From positions 1 to 7,237 of the forward strand of contig JACMQP010000577.1 of assembly GCA_014376915.1 (NCBI GenBank): DNA of 7,237 bases, given 5' to 3'. Source of the DNA: Ramlibacter sp. GTDB taxonomy: Bacteria > Pseudomonadota > Gammaproteobacteria > Burkholderiales > Burkholderiaceae. Shown in pieces: positions 1 to 6,892 of this stretch. Position numbers and translations under genes: made by a program. The first letter of the stretch is position 1; every line of letters begins with the position of its first letter. The notes under the pieces are model-generated. The model ran no database searches. It saw only the letters and a program-made list of their open reading frames with translations, and was not told the DNA's origin.

Positions 1-444
1 GAGGCGTTGTTCGATTCGCGCGTCATCGTCGAATATCTCGACACCCTGTCCCCGGTGGGCAAGCTGATTCCGGTGATGGGCCGCGAGCGCGCCGAGGTCA
101 AGACCTGGGAGGCGCTGGCCGATGGCGTGCTGGACGCACTGCTGCTGGCCCGGCTGGAAAACAACTGGGCCGGCCGCCCCAAGGCGCAGCGCTGCCAGCC
201 CTGGATCGACCGTCAGCTGTCCAAAGTGCATGGCAGCCTCAAGGCCATGAGTCAGGGCCTGGGCGAAAAGCCGTTTTGCGCCGGCATCTATTTGAGTCTG
301 GCTGATATCGCCGTCGGTTGTGCACTGGGCTACCTTGATTTTCGTTTCCCTGAAATCGACTGGCGGCCCGGTTATTCCAACCTCGCGAAGCTGCAGGAAA
401 AGCTGATGCAGCGTCAAAGCTTCATCGACAGCAAACCGGCCTGA
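1..444 (+). CDS. Glutathione S-transferase, YibF-like (5' end missing)
   Basis: The frame is open from the first base, so the gene starts before the window; the TTG at 7 is internal, not a start. 147 residues are visible, and the family is usually about 200, so roughly the first 55 residues (most of the thioredoxin-like domain) are missing. The visible part begins at the end of that domain with the typical DSRVIVEYLD segment, whose Ser contacts the glutathione glutamyl group in GSTs. It continues into the all-helical C-terminal domain with the N-capping/ADIA signature (SLADIAVGCALGYLDFRF) and a Trp-Arg-Pro-Gly-Tyr stretch near the end. The ADIAVGCALGYLDFRF wording is what I associate with the YibF-like subgroup. 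Cytosolic; the physiological substrate is unknown. It converges on the lipid operon, with 10 nt between the two stop codons, and is probably not functionally part of it. Confidence 0.9.
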   Translation, partial: EALFDSRVIVEYLDTLSPVGKLIPVMGRERAEVKTWEALADGVLDALLLARLENNWAGRPKAQRCQPWIDRQLSKVHGSLKAMSQGLGEKPFCAGIYLSLADIAVGCALGYLDFRFPEIDWRPGYSNLAKLQEKLMQRQSFIDSKPA

Positions 445-466
445 GCCGGCCAGCTCACAGGCCGGT
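435..466. terminator. Hairpin spanning both convergent stop codons (possible bidirectional terminator)
   Basis: ACCGGCCTGAGC (435-446) pairs with GCTCA-ca-GGCCGGT (453-466), giving a 12-bp GC-rich stem with a 2-nt bulge and a 6-nt loop. The TGA of the GST gene (442-444) and the TGA of the dehydrogenase gene (complement of 455-457) both lie inside the stem. Neither side has a real T-tract, so an intrinsic terminator is only partly supported. The convergent position is the main argument. Confidence 0.4.
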
Positions 467-1237
467 GAAGCGGCGCACGACTCCGCGATAGAGCCGGAAC
501 GGCAGCAGCCGCAACAGCTTCATCATGAGCGTGAAGCGGCGTGGGAAATGGATCTCAAACCCACCTTTGGCCCATCCTCGCAGGATTGCTTGCGCCGATT
601 GTTCAGGCGTGATCAGGGCGGGCATGGTGAACTGGTTTTGCGCCGTCAGGCGCGTCGCGACGAAGCCGGGACAAATCAGGCTTACACCGATTCGCTGGTC
701 GCGCAAGTCAAGGTACAAGGTCTCGGCCAGGTTGATCAGGGCCGCCTTGGTTGGTCCGTAAGCCAGACTCTTGGGCAGGCCGCGATAGCCGGCGACGCTG
801 CTGACCAGGCTGATGTGCCCTTCGCCCCTGGCGAGGAAATGCGGCAGCACCGCATCCAGCACGTGCAGCGCGCCGACGTAATTGACCTGCTGGTGCTGCA
901 GCATCTCGTCGAGGTCGAATGCGGTGGCTCGCTGTTCGCTGTAGTAGCCGGCGCAATACAGCACGGTGTCGAGCGGACCGGATGCCAGCACGGACTGCGC
1001 CGCCCGTTGCACTGCTGCGCGATCGGCGGCATCCATCGCCACCGTGAATGCGCCCGGATGCAGGCTGGCGAATTCCTGCAAGCCATGCGCGCTGCGGGCC
1101 GAGACGATCACGCGCGCCCCGGCCCGGTGCAGCGCCGAGGCGGTGGCGCGGCCGATGCCGGTGGAGGCGCCGACGATCCAGACTGCCCGTCCCTGCCACT
1201 CGCGCAGCGGCGGATTGAGCGGGCCGAACCAGCTCAC
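455..1237 (-). CDS. Short-chain dehydrogenase/reductase (SDR), last gene of the lipid operon
   Basis: A 260-residue classical SDR predicted to use NAD(P)H for reduction or oxidation of a carbonyl/hydroxyl. Visible motifs are the Rossmann glycine motif G23-ASTG-IG29, the CAG variant of NNAG at 95-97, structural N119, catalytic S147, and the Y160-GPT-K164 catalytic pair. All core catalytic residues are present, so it should be active. The C-terminal tail is basic and hydrophobic (MMKLLRLLPFRLYRGVVRRF) and may associate with the membrane, which would suit a lipid substrate. The start is a GTG at 1237 that overlaps the upstream DUF3833 stop as GTGA, so expression is probably coupled to that gene. 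SDRs occur in related flavoprotein/CFA clusters in other proteobacteria. The actual substrate cannot be read from sequence; a fatty-acyl or lipid-derived carbonyl is my inference from context. Confidence 0.92.
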   Translation of the reverse strand: MSWFGPLNPPLREWQGRAVWIVGASTGIGRATASALHRAGARVIVSARSAHGLQEFASLHPGAFTVAMDAADRAAVQRAAQSVLASGPLDTVLYCAGYYSEQRATAFDLDEMLQHQQVNYVGALHVLDAVLPHFLARGEGHISLVSSVAGYRGLPKSLAYGPTKAALINLAETLYLDLRDQRIGVSLICPGFVATRLTAQNQFTMPALITPEQSAQAILRGWAKGGFEIHFPRRFTLMMKLLRLLPFRLYRGVVRRFTGL

Positions 1238-1761
1238 CGTTTCGTGAAGGACAGCGTCACTTCACCCAGGTGCACACCGAACTTGCTCATCGAGGCCTTG
1301 TTGAGCATCACGCGGTCCGACATCAGGTACATCCAGTCGTCCATCTGCACTTCGATGACCTTGCCGTCCACCGGCAGCGCCAGCGTGTAGCGCCAGCGGA
1401 ATGCGTTCCCGAGCTGGCGGCCCCCCGCCTCGCCGATCACGTCGTCGGCGACGCCGGTGAACTGGCCGTCCGCGAGCTGCCGAAGCCGCCAGACCCGGCG
1501 CTGGAGCGAGCCGTCGGAGTAGCTGAATGCTTCGTCGAGCACCCCCGCGTCGCCCTGCCAGCTGCAGTGAATGACCACCGTGAAGCGCTTGACCACCTTG
1601 CCGGCCCGGTCCGTGAAGATTCCCCATGCGTCCACGGTGCCGTTGAAGTACTCACGCAAATCGAGCCGCGGCGTTGCGCCCGCGTGATCGGCCAGTTGCG
1701 GCGCGGCACAACCGGTGAGCAAGGTGGCGCCGGCGGCACCAAGAACAAGACGGCGTTTCAT
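1234..1761 (-). CDS. DUF3833 family lipoprotein
   Basis: 175 residues. The N-terminus is a lipoprotein signal: KRR, a hydrophobic stretch, then the lipobox L15-T-G-C18. Residues +2/+3 after the lipidated Cys are Ala-Ala with no Asp, which in Gram-negatives favours Lol export to the outer membrane. The mature part matches the pattern I know for DUF3833: a DLREYFNG segment followed by AWGIFTDRAG, an LDEAFSYSDG segment, R-W-L, GVADDVIGEAGG, and DDWMYLMSD at 141-149, then a SKFGVHLGE ending. The function of the family is unknown; a small beta-rich lipid- or ligand-binding protein is plausible. The ATG at 1761 overlaps the transporter stop as ATGA, and the 3' end overlaps the dehydrogenase start. 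A much longer open frame continues upstream of this ATG but is antiparallel noise inside the transporter gene. Confidence 0.9.
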   Translation of the reverse strand: MKRRLVLGAAGATLLTGCAAPQLADHAGATPRLDLREYFNGTVDAWGIFTDRAGKVVKRFTVVIHCSWQGDAGVLDEAFSYSDGSLQRRVWRLRQLADGQFTGVADDVIGEAGGRQLGNAFRWRYTLALPVDGKVIEVQMDDWMYLMSDRVMLNKASMSKFGVHLGEVTLSFTKR

Positions 1762-3023
1762 GGAGCACTCCCGGGACGGATCAGGCTGAAGTAAAGGGTG
1801 GCCGCCGCGACCAGCTTCAGGACGCACGGCAAGACGCAATAGGCGATCACCAACGCGCCCAGCGCGGTGTCGTTGCGGGCGCCCGGGCTGTAGCCCGCCA
1901 GCCCGAGCAGCGGCAATGCCAGTCCGGCGGCGAGCGCCAGATTCAGCTTGGTGGCGAAGTTCCACCAGCCGAAGTACGCGCCTTCGGCACGGCCCCGGGC
2001 ACCGGCGTCGGCGATCAGGCCGGCCAGCAGCGCGCCAGGCAACGCCAGGTCGGCGCCGAGGGCCGCGCCGGACAGCACGCAGACGGCGAGAAACGAAGCC
2101 ATGTCGCCGGTGCCCAGGGCCGCTGCCCAGATGAACACCGCGATTGCCAGGGCCATGCCGCACAGCCAGCTGCGGGCCAGGCCGATACGCCGCACAGCTG
2201 CCAGCCACAGCGGCATCGACAGTGCGGCAGACAGAAAGTAACTGCCAAGAAAGGCAGGCTGCATCGCCGGCGGCGCCTGCAGGCGGGCTTGCACATAGAA
2301 CAGCACCAGCGTCGCCGGAATCGCGGAGGCGATGCCGTTCAGCAGGAACACCGCGAGCAGGCGGCGGAAAGCCGGTTGCGCCAGCGGCAGCCAGAGGCTG
2401 AAGGGCGCCGACTCTTGCTGCGCCGCTGGCGCCGGCCGGCGGCTCCCAGCCCAGCCCAGCCAACCGGCTGCCAGTGCAGCGAAGAGCACTGCACTTGCCA
2501 CCGCGGGACCTGCCACCACTGAAATGAGTGACGCCAGCAGCACACCGGCCAGCCCCAGGCCTTCGCGCCACGCCACGATGCGGCCGCGCTGGGATTCGTC
2601 TCCTCCCAGACGCGCGCCCCACGATTGGTGCGCGATCGTCAAGGCGCTGTAGCCCGCATACGTGAGAACCAGGGCACCAGCCGCCCACGCCAGCAAGGCC
2701 GAGGGTTGTCGCGTCAGGGGGAAGAACAGCAAGGTGAAGCCGCAAACCAGCATCAGCCCCGCGATCGCGCCCAACGCCAGCACCGAGGTCGCCGAGCGGG
2801 CAAACAAGCGGTCGTTCAGCCGACCGATCCACGGATCGATTACCGCATCGAGCAGACGTGTCGCCAGCAGCACCGCCCCCAGGGCGGCGAGCGGAACGCC
2901 GAATTCTCGCGCATAGTGATTTGGCAGGATCACATACAGAGGCAGGGCGACGAACGCCAGCGGCAGTCCGAGCAGGCCGTAGCGCAGCCCATCACCTGCC
3001 GTAAAGCGCGGCTGCGTCGTCAC
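1758..3023 (-). CDS. MFS transporter, GPH/MFS_2 (MelB-like) family
   Basis: 421 residues, very hydrophobic, consistent with a 12-helix inner-membrane carrier. The first helix covers about 13-34. After the second helix comes the family signature R56-LLDAVIDP-WIG-RLNDR72. D59 and D63 match the spacing of the two Asp residues that bind the coupling cation in MelB, so cation-coupled transport is likely. Later helices are rich in Ala/Leu/Gly, with a central cytosolic loop near 195-205 (SRRPAPAAQQ). Annotation by similarity would say sugar:cation symporter, but the same superfamily branch includes the vertebrate lysophosphatidylcholine transporter MFSD2A. In a lipid-modification operon a lipid or lysolipid substrate is therefore a reasonable inference. 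The start is GTG at 3023, overlapping the upstream stop as GTGA; the 3' end overlaps the DUF3833 start as ATGA. Confidence 0.9.
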   Translation of the reverse strand: MTTQPRFTAGDGLRYGLLGLPLAFVALPLYVILPNHYAREFGVPLAALGAVLLATRLLDAVIDPWIGRLNDRLFARSATSVLALGAIAGLMLVCGFTLLFFPLTRQPSALLAWAAGALVLTYAGYSALTIAHQSWGARLGGDESQRGRIVAWREGLGLAGVLLASLISVVAGPAVASAVLFAALAAGWLGWAGSRRPAPAAQQESAPFSLWLPLAQPAFRRLLAVFLLNGIASAIPATLVLFYVQARLQAPPAMQPAFLGSYFLSAALSMPLWLAAVRRIGLARSWLCGMALAIAVFIWAAALGTGDMASFLAVCVLSGAALGADLALPGALLAGLIADAGARGRAEGAYFGWWNFATKLNLALAAGLALPLLGLAGYSPGARNDTALGALVIAYCVLPCVLKLVAAATLYFSLIRPGSAP

Positions 3024-3559
3024 CGCTCGGTGCCTGCCAGCAACGCGGCGCGCAACGCCGGCTCGGATGTCTGAGATGCCAGCCAGATGCCGAAGAACAG
3101 GCGGGCGAACTGTGCGTCGCCGAACTCGCCGAGCGGCCGGCCGTTGTGGAGAAAGAGCGCCGGCCGGCCCGGCCGGTTGACGCCGGTGATCCGGTCACCG
3201 GTCCGGACGTCGGGCAGCAGCCGCGTCAGGGCGGACTGCCAGGCCGCGGCCTGCGCCGCGGAGAAGCCTTCGATGCGCCGCATTTCCTCGAGCGAGCGTT
3301 GCGCGATGTCGGCCGCCGTGAACGGACGCAGATAGTTCAGCTGCAGGGCGAAGCCGTGCGCGGCGAAGTCACCCTGGCGGAAGCCCGGCGCCACCCACAG
3401 GCTGGCGTCGTAGATATCCAGGCCCCAGAACCGCAGCCGTCCCTTGCCAGCGGCCTGGCCCGACGGAACGAGTTCCTGCCCGTTGGACACCGGTTGGGCC
3501 AGCAGCATGGCGGGTGAAAGAAGAGCCAGGGCGCAGGCCACCAGCAAGCGCTGCGTCAA
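3020..3559 (-). CDS. Chalcone isomerase-like secreted protein
   Basis: 179 residues from a TTG start at 3559 that overlaps the CFA-like gene's stop as TTGA. I chose this start because it alone keeps a complete Sec signal peptide: M-T-Q-R, hydrophobic core LLVACALALL, probable cleavage after A21 (LLA|QP). The next Met (M18) would destroy the signal. The mature protein has the features of the bacterial chalcone-isomerase-like family: GLDIYDASLWV early, ALQLNYLRPFTAADIAQRS in the middle, then a helix-rich part and a LFFGIWL segment near the end. Plant relatives of this fold include true isomerases and also fatty-acid-binding proteins. Flavonoid chemistry is unlikely here; a periplasmic role in binding or isomerising a fatty acid or lipid is my inference. 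It lies between the methyltransferase and the transporter. Confidence 0.87.
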   Translation of the reverse strand: MTQRLLVACALALLSPAMLLAQPVSNGQELVPSGQAAGKGRLRFWGLDIYDASLWVAPGFRQGDFAAHGFALQLNYLRPFTAADIAQRSLEEMRRIEGFSAAQAAAWQSALTRLLPDVRTGDRITGVNRPGRPALFLHNGRPLGEFGDAQFARLFFGIWLASQTSEPALRAALLAGTER

Positions 3560-4776
3560 CGCTTGAGCAGCGTGTACTGCACCACGTCGATGTTGTCCTG
3601 GTCGAACGCCGCTTCGCAGTACGCGAGATAGAACTCCCATATGCGGATGAACCTTTCGTCGAATCCGAGTTGCAAGACCCGGCTGCGCTGCGCCAGGAAG
3701 TCGTCGCGCCAGCGCCGCAGTGTCTCCGCGTAGTCCGGGCCGAATGCCATTTCGTCGACCACGTCGAAGCCGGCCGCTGCCGCTTCGCGGCGGAATTCGC
3801 GCGGGCACGGCAGGCAGCCACCCGGAAAGATGTATTGCTGGATGAAGTCGGTGGAACCGATATAACGGTCCCAAAGCGCGTCGTCGATCACGATGCTCTG
3901 GATGCAGGCGCGGCCGCCCGGCTTGAGCAGGCGGTGGACCGTCTGGAAGTATTGCGGCCAGTACGCGCGGCCCACGGCCTCGACCATTTCGATCGAGCAG
4001 ATGGCATCGAAGGGCGCGTCGTCGATGTCGCGATAGTCCTGCAGCCGCAGGTCGACGCGGCCGGCATGGCCATTCGCCACCAGCCGTTGCTGCGCATACA
4101 CCAGCTGCTCGGTCGACAGCGTCACGCCCGTCACGTGCGCGCCGAATTCGGCCGTGCCCAGTTCCGCCAACGCCCCCCAGCCGCAGCCCAGTTCGAGCAC
4201 CCGGTCGCCGGGCCGCACACCTGCCATGCGCAGCGCACGGCGGACTTTCGCGTCCTGGCCGGCGGCCATGGTCTGGCTTTTGTCGCCCTGAAACCAGGCC
4301 GACGAATAGTTCATCGTGCCGTCCAGCCACAGCTGGTAGAAGGCGTTGCCCAGATCGTAGTGGGCATGGATGTTTTTTTGACTGTTGCCGCGCGTGTTGC
4401 GATTGAGCAGATGGCGCACGCGGTAGAACCAGCGGCCGGCCCAGCTGCCGTAGACCACGTCGTCGATCACGCGCCGATTGGCGATGAAGAGGGCCAGCAG
4501 GTCCGTGAGGTTGGGCGTGCTCCAGTCGCCCGCGAAATAGCTTTCGGCGAAACCGATGTCGCCTGACTTCAGCGCGGCGGCGCAGACCTTCCAGTTGCGC
4601 AGCGCGATGGCGGCATGGGGTGACTGGCCGTTGCCGAAGCGCAGGCTGCTGCCGTCGGGCAGCTGCAGCGTCAGTGAGCCGTAGGCCAGCCGTTGCAGAA
4701 GCCGCAGCACCTGGCGTGCAGCCGCGGGTGCGCCGCTCGGGAAGGCGAAGGAAGGGGAGGCGGTCGTCGTGTTCAT
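3556..4776 (-). CDS. CFA-synthase family SAM-dependent fatty-acid methyltransferase
   Basis: 406 residues, close to the family's usual length. The N-terminal domain (about 20-125) is followed by the substrate/SAM region HAHYDLGN 137-144. The Rossmann core has motif I ELGCGWG 195-201, then GVTLSTEQ 217-224, LQDYRDI 245-251, SIEMVEAVG 261-269, the IQQYIFPGGCLP loop 312-323, and C-terminal WEFYLAYCEAAF 380-391. Known members transfer a methyl or methylene from SAM onto the double bond of unsaturated phospholipid acyl chains at the inner leaflet. Compared with E. coli CFA synthase as I remember it, E239 is kept (E266) and the Tyr near 317 appears kept (Y383). The bicarbonate ligands Cys139 and His266 align with S159 and Q293. 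The product could therefore be a cyclopropane, a methyl-branched or methylene acid, or a furan precursor. It starts at ATG 4776, 9 nt after the DUF1365 stop, the only non-overlapping junction, with no clear ribosome binding site. Confidence 0.93.
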   Translation of the reverse strand: MNTTTASPSFAFPSGAPAAARQVLRLLQRLAYGSLTLQLPDGSSLRFGNGQSPHAAIALRNWKVCAAALKSGDIGFAESYFAGDWSTPNLTDLLALFIANRRVIDDVVYGSWAGRWFYRVRHLLNRNTRGNSQKNIHAHYDLGNAFYQLWLDGTMNYSSAWFQGDKSQTMAAGQDAKVRRALRMAGVRPGDRVLELGCGWGALAELGTAEFGAHVTGVTLSTEQLVYAQQRLVANGHAGRVDLRLQDYRDIDDAPFDAICSIEMVEAVGRAYWPQYFQTVHRLLKPGGRACIQSIVIDDALWDRYIGSTDFIQQYIFPGGCLPCPREFRREAAAAGFDVVDEMAFGPDYAETLRRWRDDFLAQRSRVLQLGFDERFIRIWEFYLAYCEAAFDQDNIDVVQYTLLKR

Positions 4777-4785
4777 GGACTGGGA

Positions 4786-5535
4786 TTACCGCGTCAGGAA
4801 GACGTCGGGCGGTGGCGGTTTGCGTAAGAATCGCACGCGCTTGCACCAGAGTTTGAGCGCCTGCCAGTGGATGCGGGCGATCACGCCCAGCGTCATCGCC
4901 GGGTGCCGCCACAAGGCGCGACGGACCGCAGCGGGTGTGACCGGCTCGAGCTCGCCGCTGACGCTGGTCTGAAGCAGCAGTCCCTCGGCGTCGTCGTAGT
5001 CGATGCGAGCGACCGTGTGAGTGCGTTGCGGATCGACCATGAAGCGGAAGCGATAGCCGCCTTCGACCGCGCAGAACGGCGACACGTGGAAGACCTTGTC
5101 GGCACGCAGCTCCACTCCGTACGCGGGTCGGTCCAGCAGGTAGCAGTGGCGCTCGCCGAAGGTGTTGTTGACCTCCACCACCACGGCGCGCAGCGAGCTG
5201 TCCTCGCGGTGGCAGTACCAGAAACTCACCGGCTTGAAGGTGTAGCCGAGAACCCGCGGATAGCAGTGCAGCCAGGCCTCGCCGGTAGCGTCGGCGATGC
5301 CCTCGGACTGCAGTAACGCGTCGAGCCACTCCAGCGCATTGTCGCCGCCGCCGCCGTGATCACGGTCGAAGAAGCTGAGTGCGCCTGCCCGGTTGTGTGC
5401 CAGCACGCTGCTGCCCTCCCGGTGCAGTGTGCGCAGCGGCAGCATCAGGAAATAGGTGGAATAGGTAAATGCATTGCTGACCGGCCGCAGTCGGTTGTGC
5501 CGGACCTGGCCGAATCCGATCAGTGGCCGGTTCAC
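4786..5535 (-). CDS. DUF1365 family protein
   Basis: 249 residues from GTG at 5535, which overlaps the flavoprotein stop as GTGA. Family hallmarks are visible: an N-terminal GQVRHNRLRPVSNAFTY segment (9-25), SFFDRDHGGG at 54-63, the segment LGYTFKPVSFWYCH (96-109), EVNNTFGERHCYLL starting at 121, and KVFHVSPF further on. The C-terminal part is basic and aromatic (IARIHWQALKLWCKR), suggesting contact with the membrane. The biochemical function is not established. The family nearly always sits beside the amine-oxidase-like flavoprotein and a CFA-like methyltransferase, so it is probably a partner in the same fatty-acid modification. Conserved His, Cys and Asp residues would allow metal or substrate binding, but nothing in the sequence proves it. 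Confidence 0.92.
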   Translation of the reverse strand: MNRPLIGFGQVRHNRLRPVSNAFTYSTYFLMLPLRTLHREGSSVLAHNRAGALSFFDRDHGGGGDNALEWLDALLQSEGIADATGEAWLHCYPRVLGYTFKPVSFWYCHREDSSLRAVVVEVNNTFGERHCYLLDRPAYGVELRADKVFHVSPFCAVEGGYRFRFMVDPQRTHTVARIDYDDAEGLLLQTSVSGELEPVTPAAVRRALWRHPAMTLGVIARIHWQALKLWCKRVRFLRKPPPPDVFLTR

Positions 5536-6872
5536 GCGACTGCCTCCAGCATCGCCGCCGCACCGCTTTCGCGCCGCGCCTGCGCGTGATTGATCAGCGT
5601 GCGGCCGACCCGCTGTCCCGACTTGAGGCCGTCCTCGTGGAACCCGTAGCCGGTCCACGCACCACAGAACCAGGTGCGCCGCTGCCCCTGCAGTTGGGCA
5701 ATTTCAGCCTGCGCGTCGACGGCGGCGCGGTCGAACACCGGATGGTCGTAGTCGTATTCGCCCATGATCTGGTGACGCGCGATCGGGCGTACCGGATTTA
5801 GCGAGACAAGCACTGGCTGCTCCCACGGCAACGGCTGAAGGCGGTTCAGCCAGTAGTGCAGGCAGACGCGCGTTTCCTCGCCGGCGCCCCCAGGAGCGCT
5901 CTCATAGTTCCAGGCCGCCCAGGCCTTGCGGTTGCGCGGCAGTGCCGAGGTGTCCGTGTGCAGCACCGCGCGGTTGCGCTGGTAGCGGATCGCGCCCAGC
6001 ACTTCGCGCTCGAGCGGACTGATGTCCGTCAGAATGGCCAGCGCCTGGTCCGGATGGGTGGCCATCACCACATGGTCGAAGCGCTCGGTTCCGCTGTCAG
6101 AGGTCACGCCGACGCCCGCCGCTGTCCGCACCACGCGCCGCACCGGCGTGTTCAGGCGCTTGTCGTGGAGGCGCGAGACGATCTTGTCGACGTAGTTGCG
6201 GGCTCCGCCTGCGACCGTCCACCACTGCGGCCGGTCCGTCACCTGGAGCAGCCCGTGGTTGTGGCAGAACCGTACCAGGGTGGCGACCGGAAAGCGCAGC
6301 ATCTGGTCGGTCGGGCAGCTCCAGATGCAGGCGATCATCGGAAGCAGGTACCAGTCGCGGAATTCGCTGCTGAAGCGGTGTTCCCGCAGGAAGTCGTCGA
6401 GTGGCTGCAGCATCCTGGGGTCCTCGCCCGACTGCGCGTACAGAGTGGCGAGCCGATTGAAGCGCAGGAGGTCGCGCAGCATGCGCAAAAAGCGCGGCCG
6501 CCCGAGGTTGGCGCGCTGGGCGAACACCGTGTCCAGGCTGGAGCCGCTCCATTCCAGCGGACCGCCGCGAAATGCGCGCGGGACCTGGACCGAGAACGAC
6601 ATCTCCGACTTCACGGTCGCGACACCCAGACCGGCGAACAGCTCGATCAGCTGGGGATAGGTGCGCTCGTTGAAGACCAGGAAGCCAGTGTCGACGCCGT
6701 GCGTGACCGGCCCGTGGGGCGTGGGCAGCGTGACGTCCACCGTGTGGGTGTGCCCGCCGAACCAGCTGCCTGCCTCGAACAGGGTGACGTCGGCATCGCG
6801 GGCGAGCGCGTGAGCGGCGGCGAGACCGGAGATGCCGGACCCTACGATGGCTACCTTCATCCGAGGTGCCAT
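5532..6872 (-). CDS. NAD(P)/FAD-binding amine-oxidase-like flavoprotein, first gene of the operon
   Basis: 446 residues. The N-terminal dinucleotide-binding motif is VAIVGSGISGLAAAHAL, with glycines at 11, 13 and 16, followed by an acidic ribose-binding end (TLFEAGSWFGGHTHTV). Other family marks are VDTGFLVFNERTYPQL, WYLLPMIACIWSCP, QWWTVAGGARNYVDKI, and the C-terminal FAD motif CGAWTGYGFHEDGLKSG (403-419). The family resembles protoporphyrinogen oxidases and carotenoid desaturases, so it likely oxidises, desaturates or isomerises a lipid chain using FAD. Homologues next to CFA-like genes belong to singlet-oxygen/RpoE-ChrR regulons in Rhodobacter. Start choice is uncertain: ATG 6872 has a weak AGG upstream, but most homologues I know begin at the equivalent of Met5 (ATG 6860, MKVAIVG). 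Neither has a strong ribosome binding site, which fits regulated translation. The 3' end overlaps DUF1365 by 4 nt. Confidence 0.92.
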   Translation of the reverse strand: MAPRMKVAIVGSGISGLAAAHALARDADVTLFEAGSWFGGHTHTVDVTLPTPHGPVTHGVDTGFLVFNERTYPQLIELFAGLGVATVKSEMSFSVQVPRAFRGGPLEWSGSSLDTVFAQRANLGRPRFLRMLRDLLRFNRLATLYAQSGEDPRMLQPLDDFLREHRFSSEFRDWYLLPMIACIWSCPTDQMLRFPVATLVRFCHNHGLLQVTDRPQWWTVAGGARNYVDKIVSRLHDKRLNTPVRRVVRTAAGVGVTSDSGTERFDHVVMATHPDQALAILTDISPLEREVLGAIRYQRNRAVLHTDTSALPRNRKAWAAWNYESAPGGAGEETRVCLHYWLNRLQPLPWEQPVLVSLNPVRPIARHQIMGEYDYDHPVFDRAAVDAQAEIAQLQGQRRTWFCGAWTGYGFHEDGLKSGQRVGRTLINHAQARRESGAAAMLEAVA

Positions 6873-6892
6873 GGCCGGCCTGGAAATAAAAA

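Noticed and set aside
3514..4566. 350-codon + strand ORF opposite the CFA-like gene, and similar long + frames at 548-1390 and 5856-7001
   Set aside because: These are antisense shadows of real genes in high-GC DNA; their translations are rich in Arg, Ala, His and Gln without family motifs.
3560..5329. Long minus-strand extension upstream of the CHI-like gene in the same frame (769 codons in total)
   Set aside because: It is out of frame within the CFA-like and DUF1365 genes, whose own frames carry clear motifs. Only the part after the TTG at 3559 has a recognisable product.
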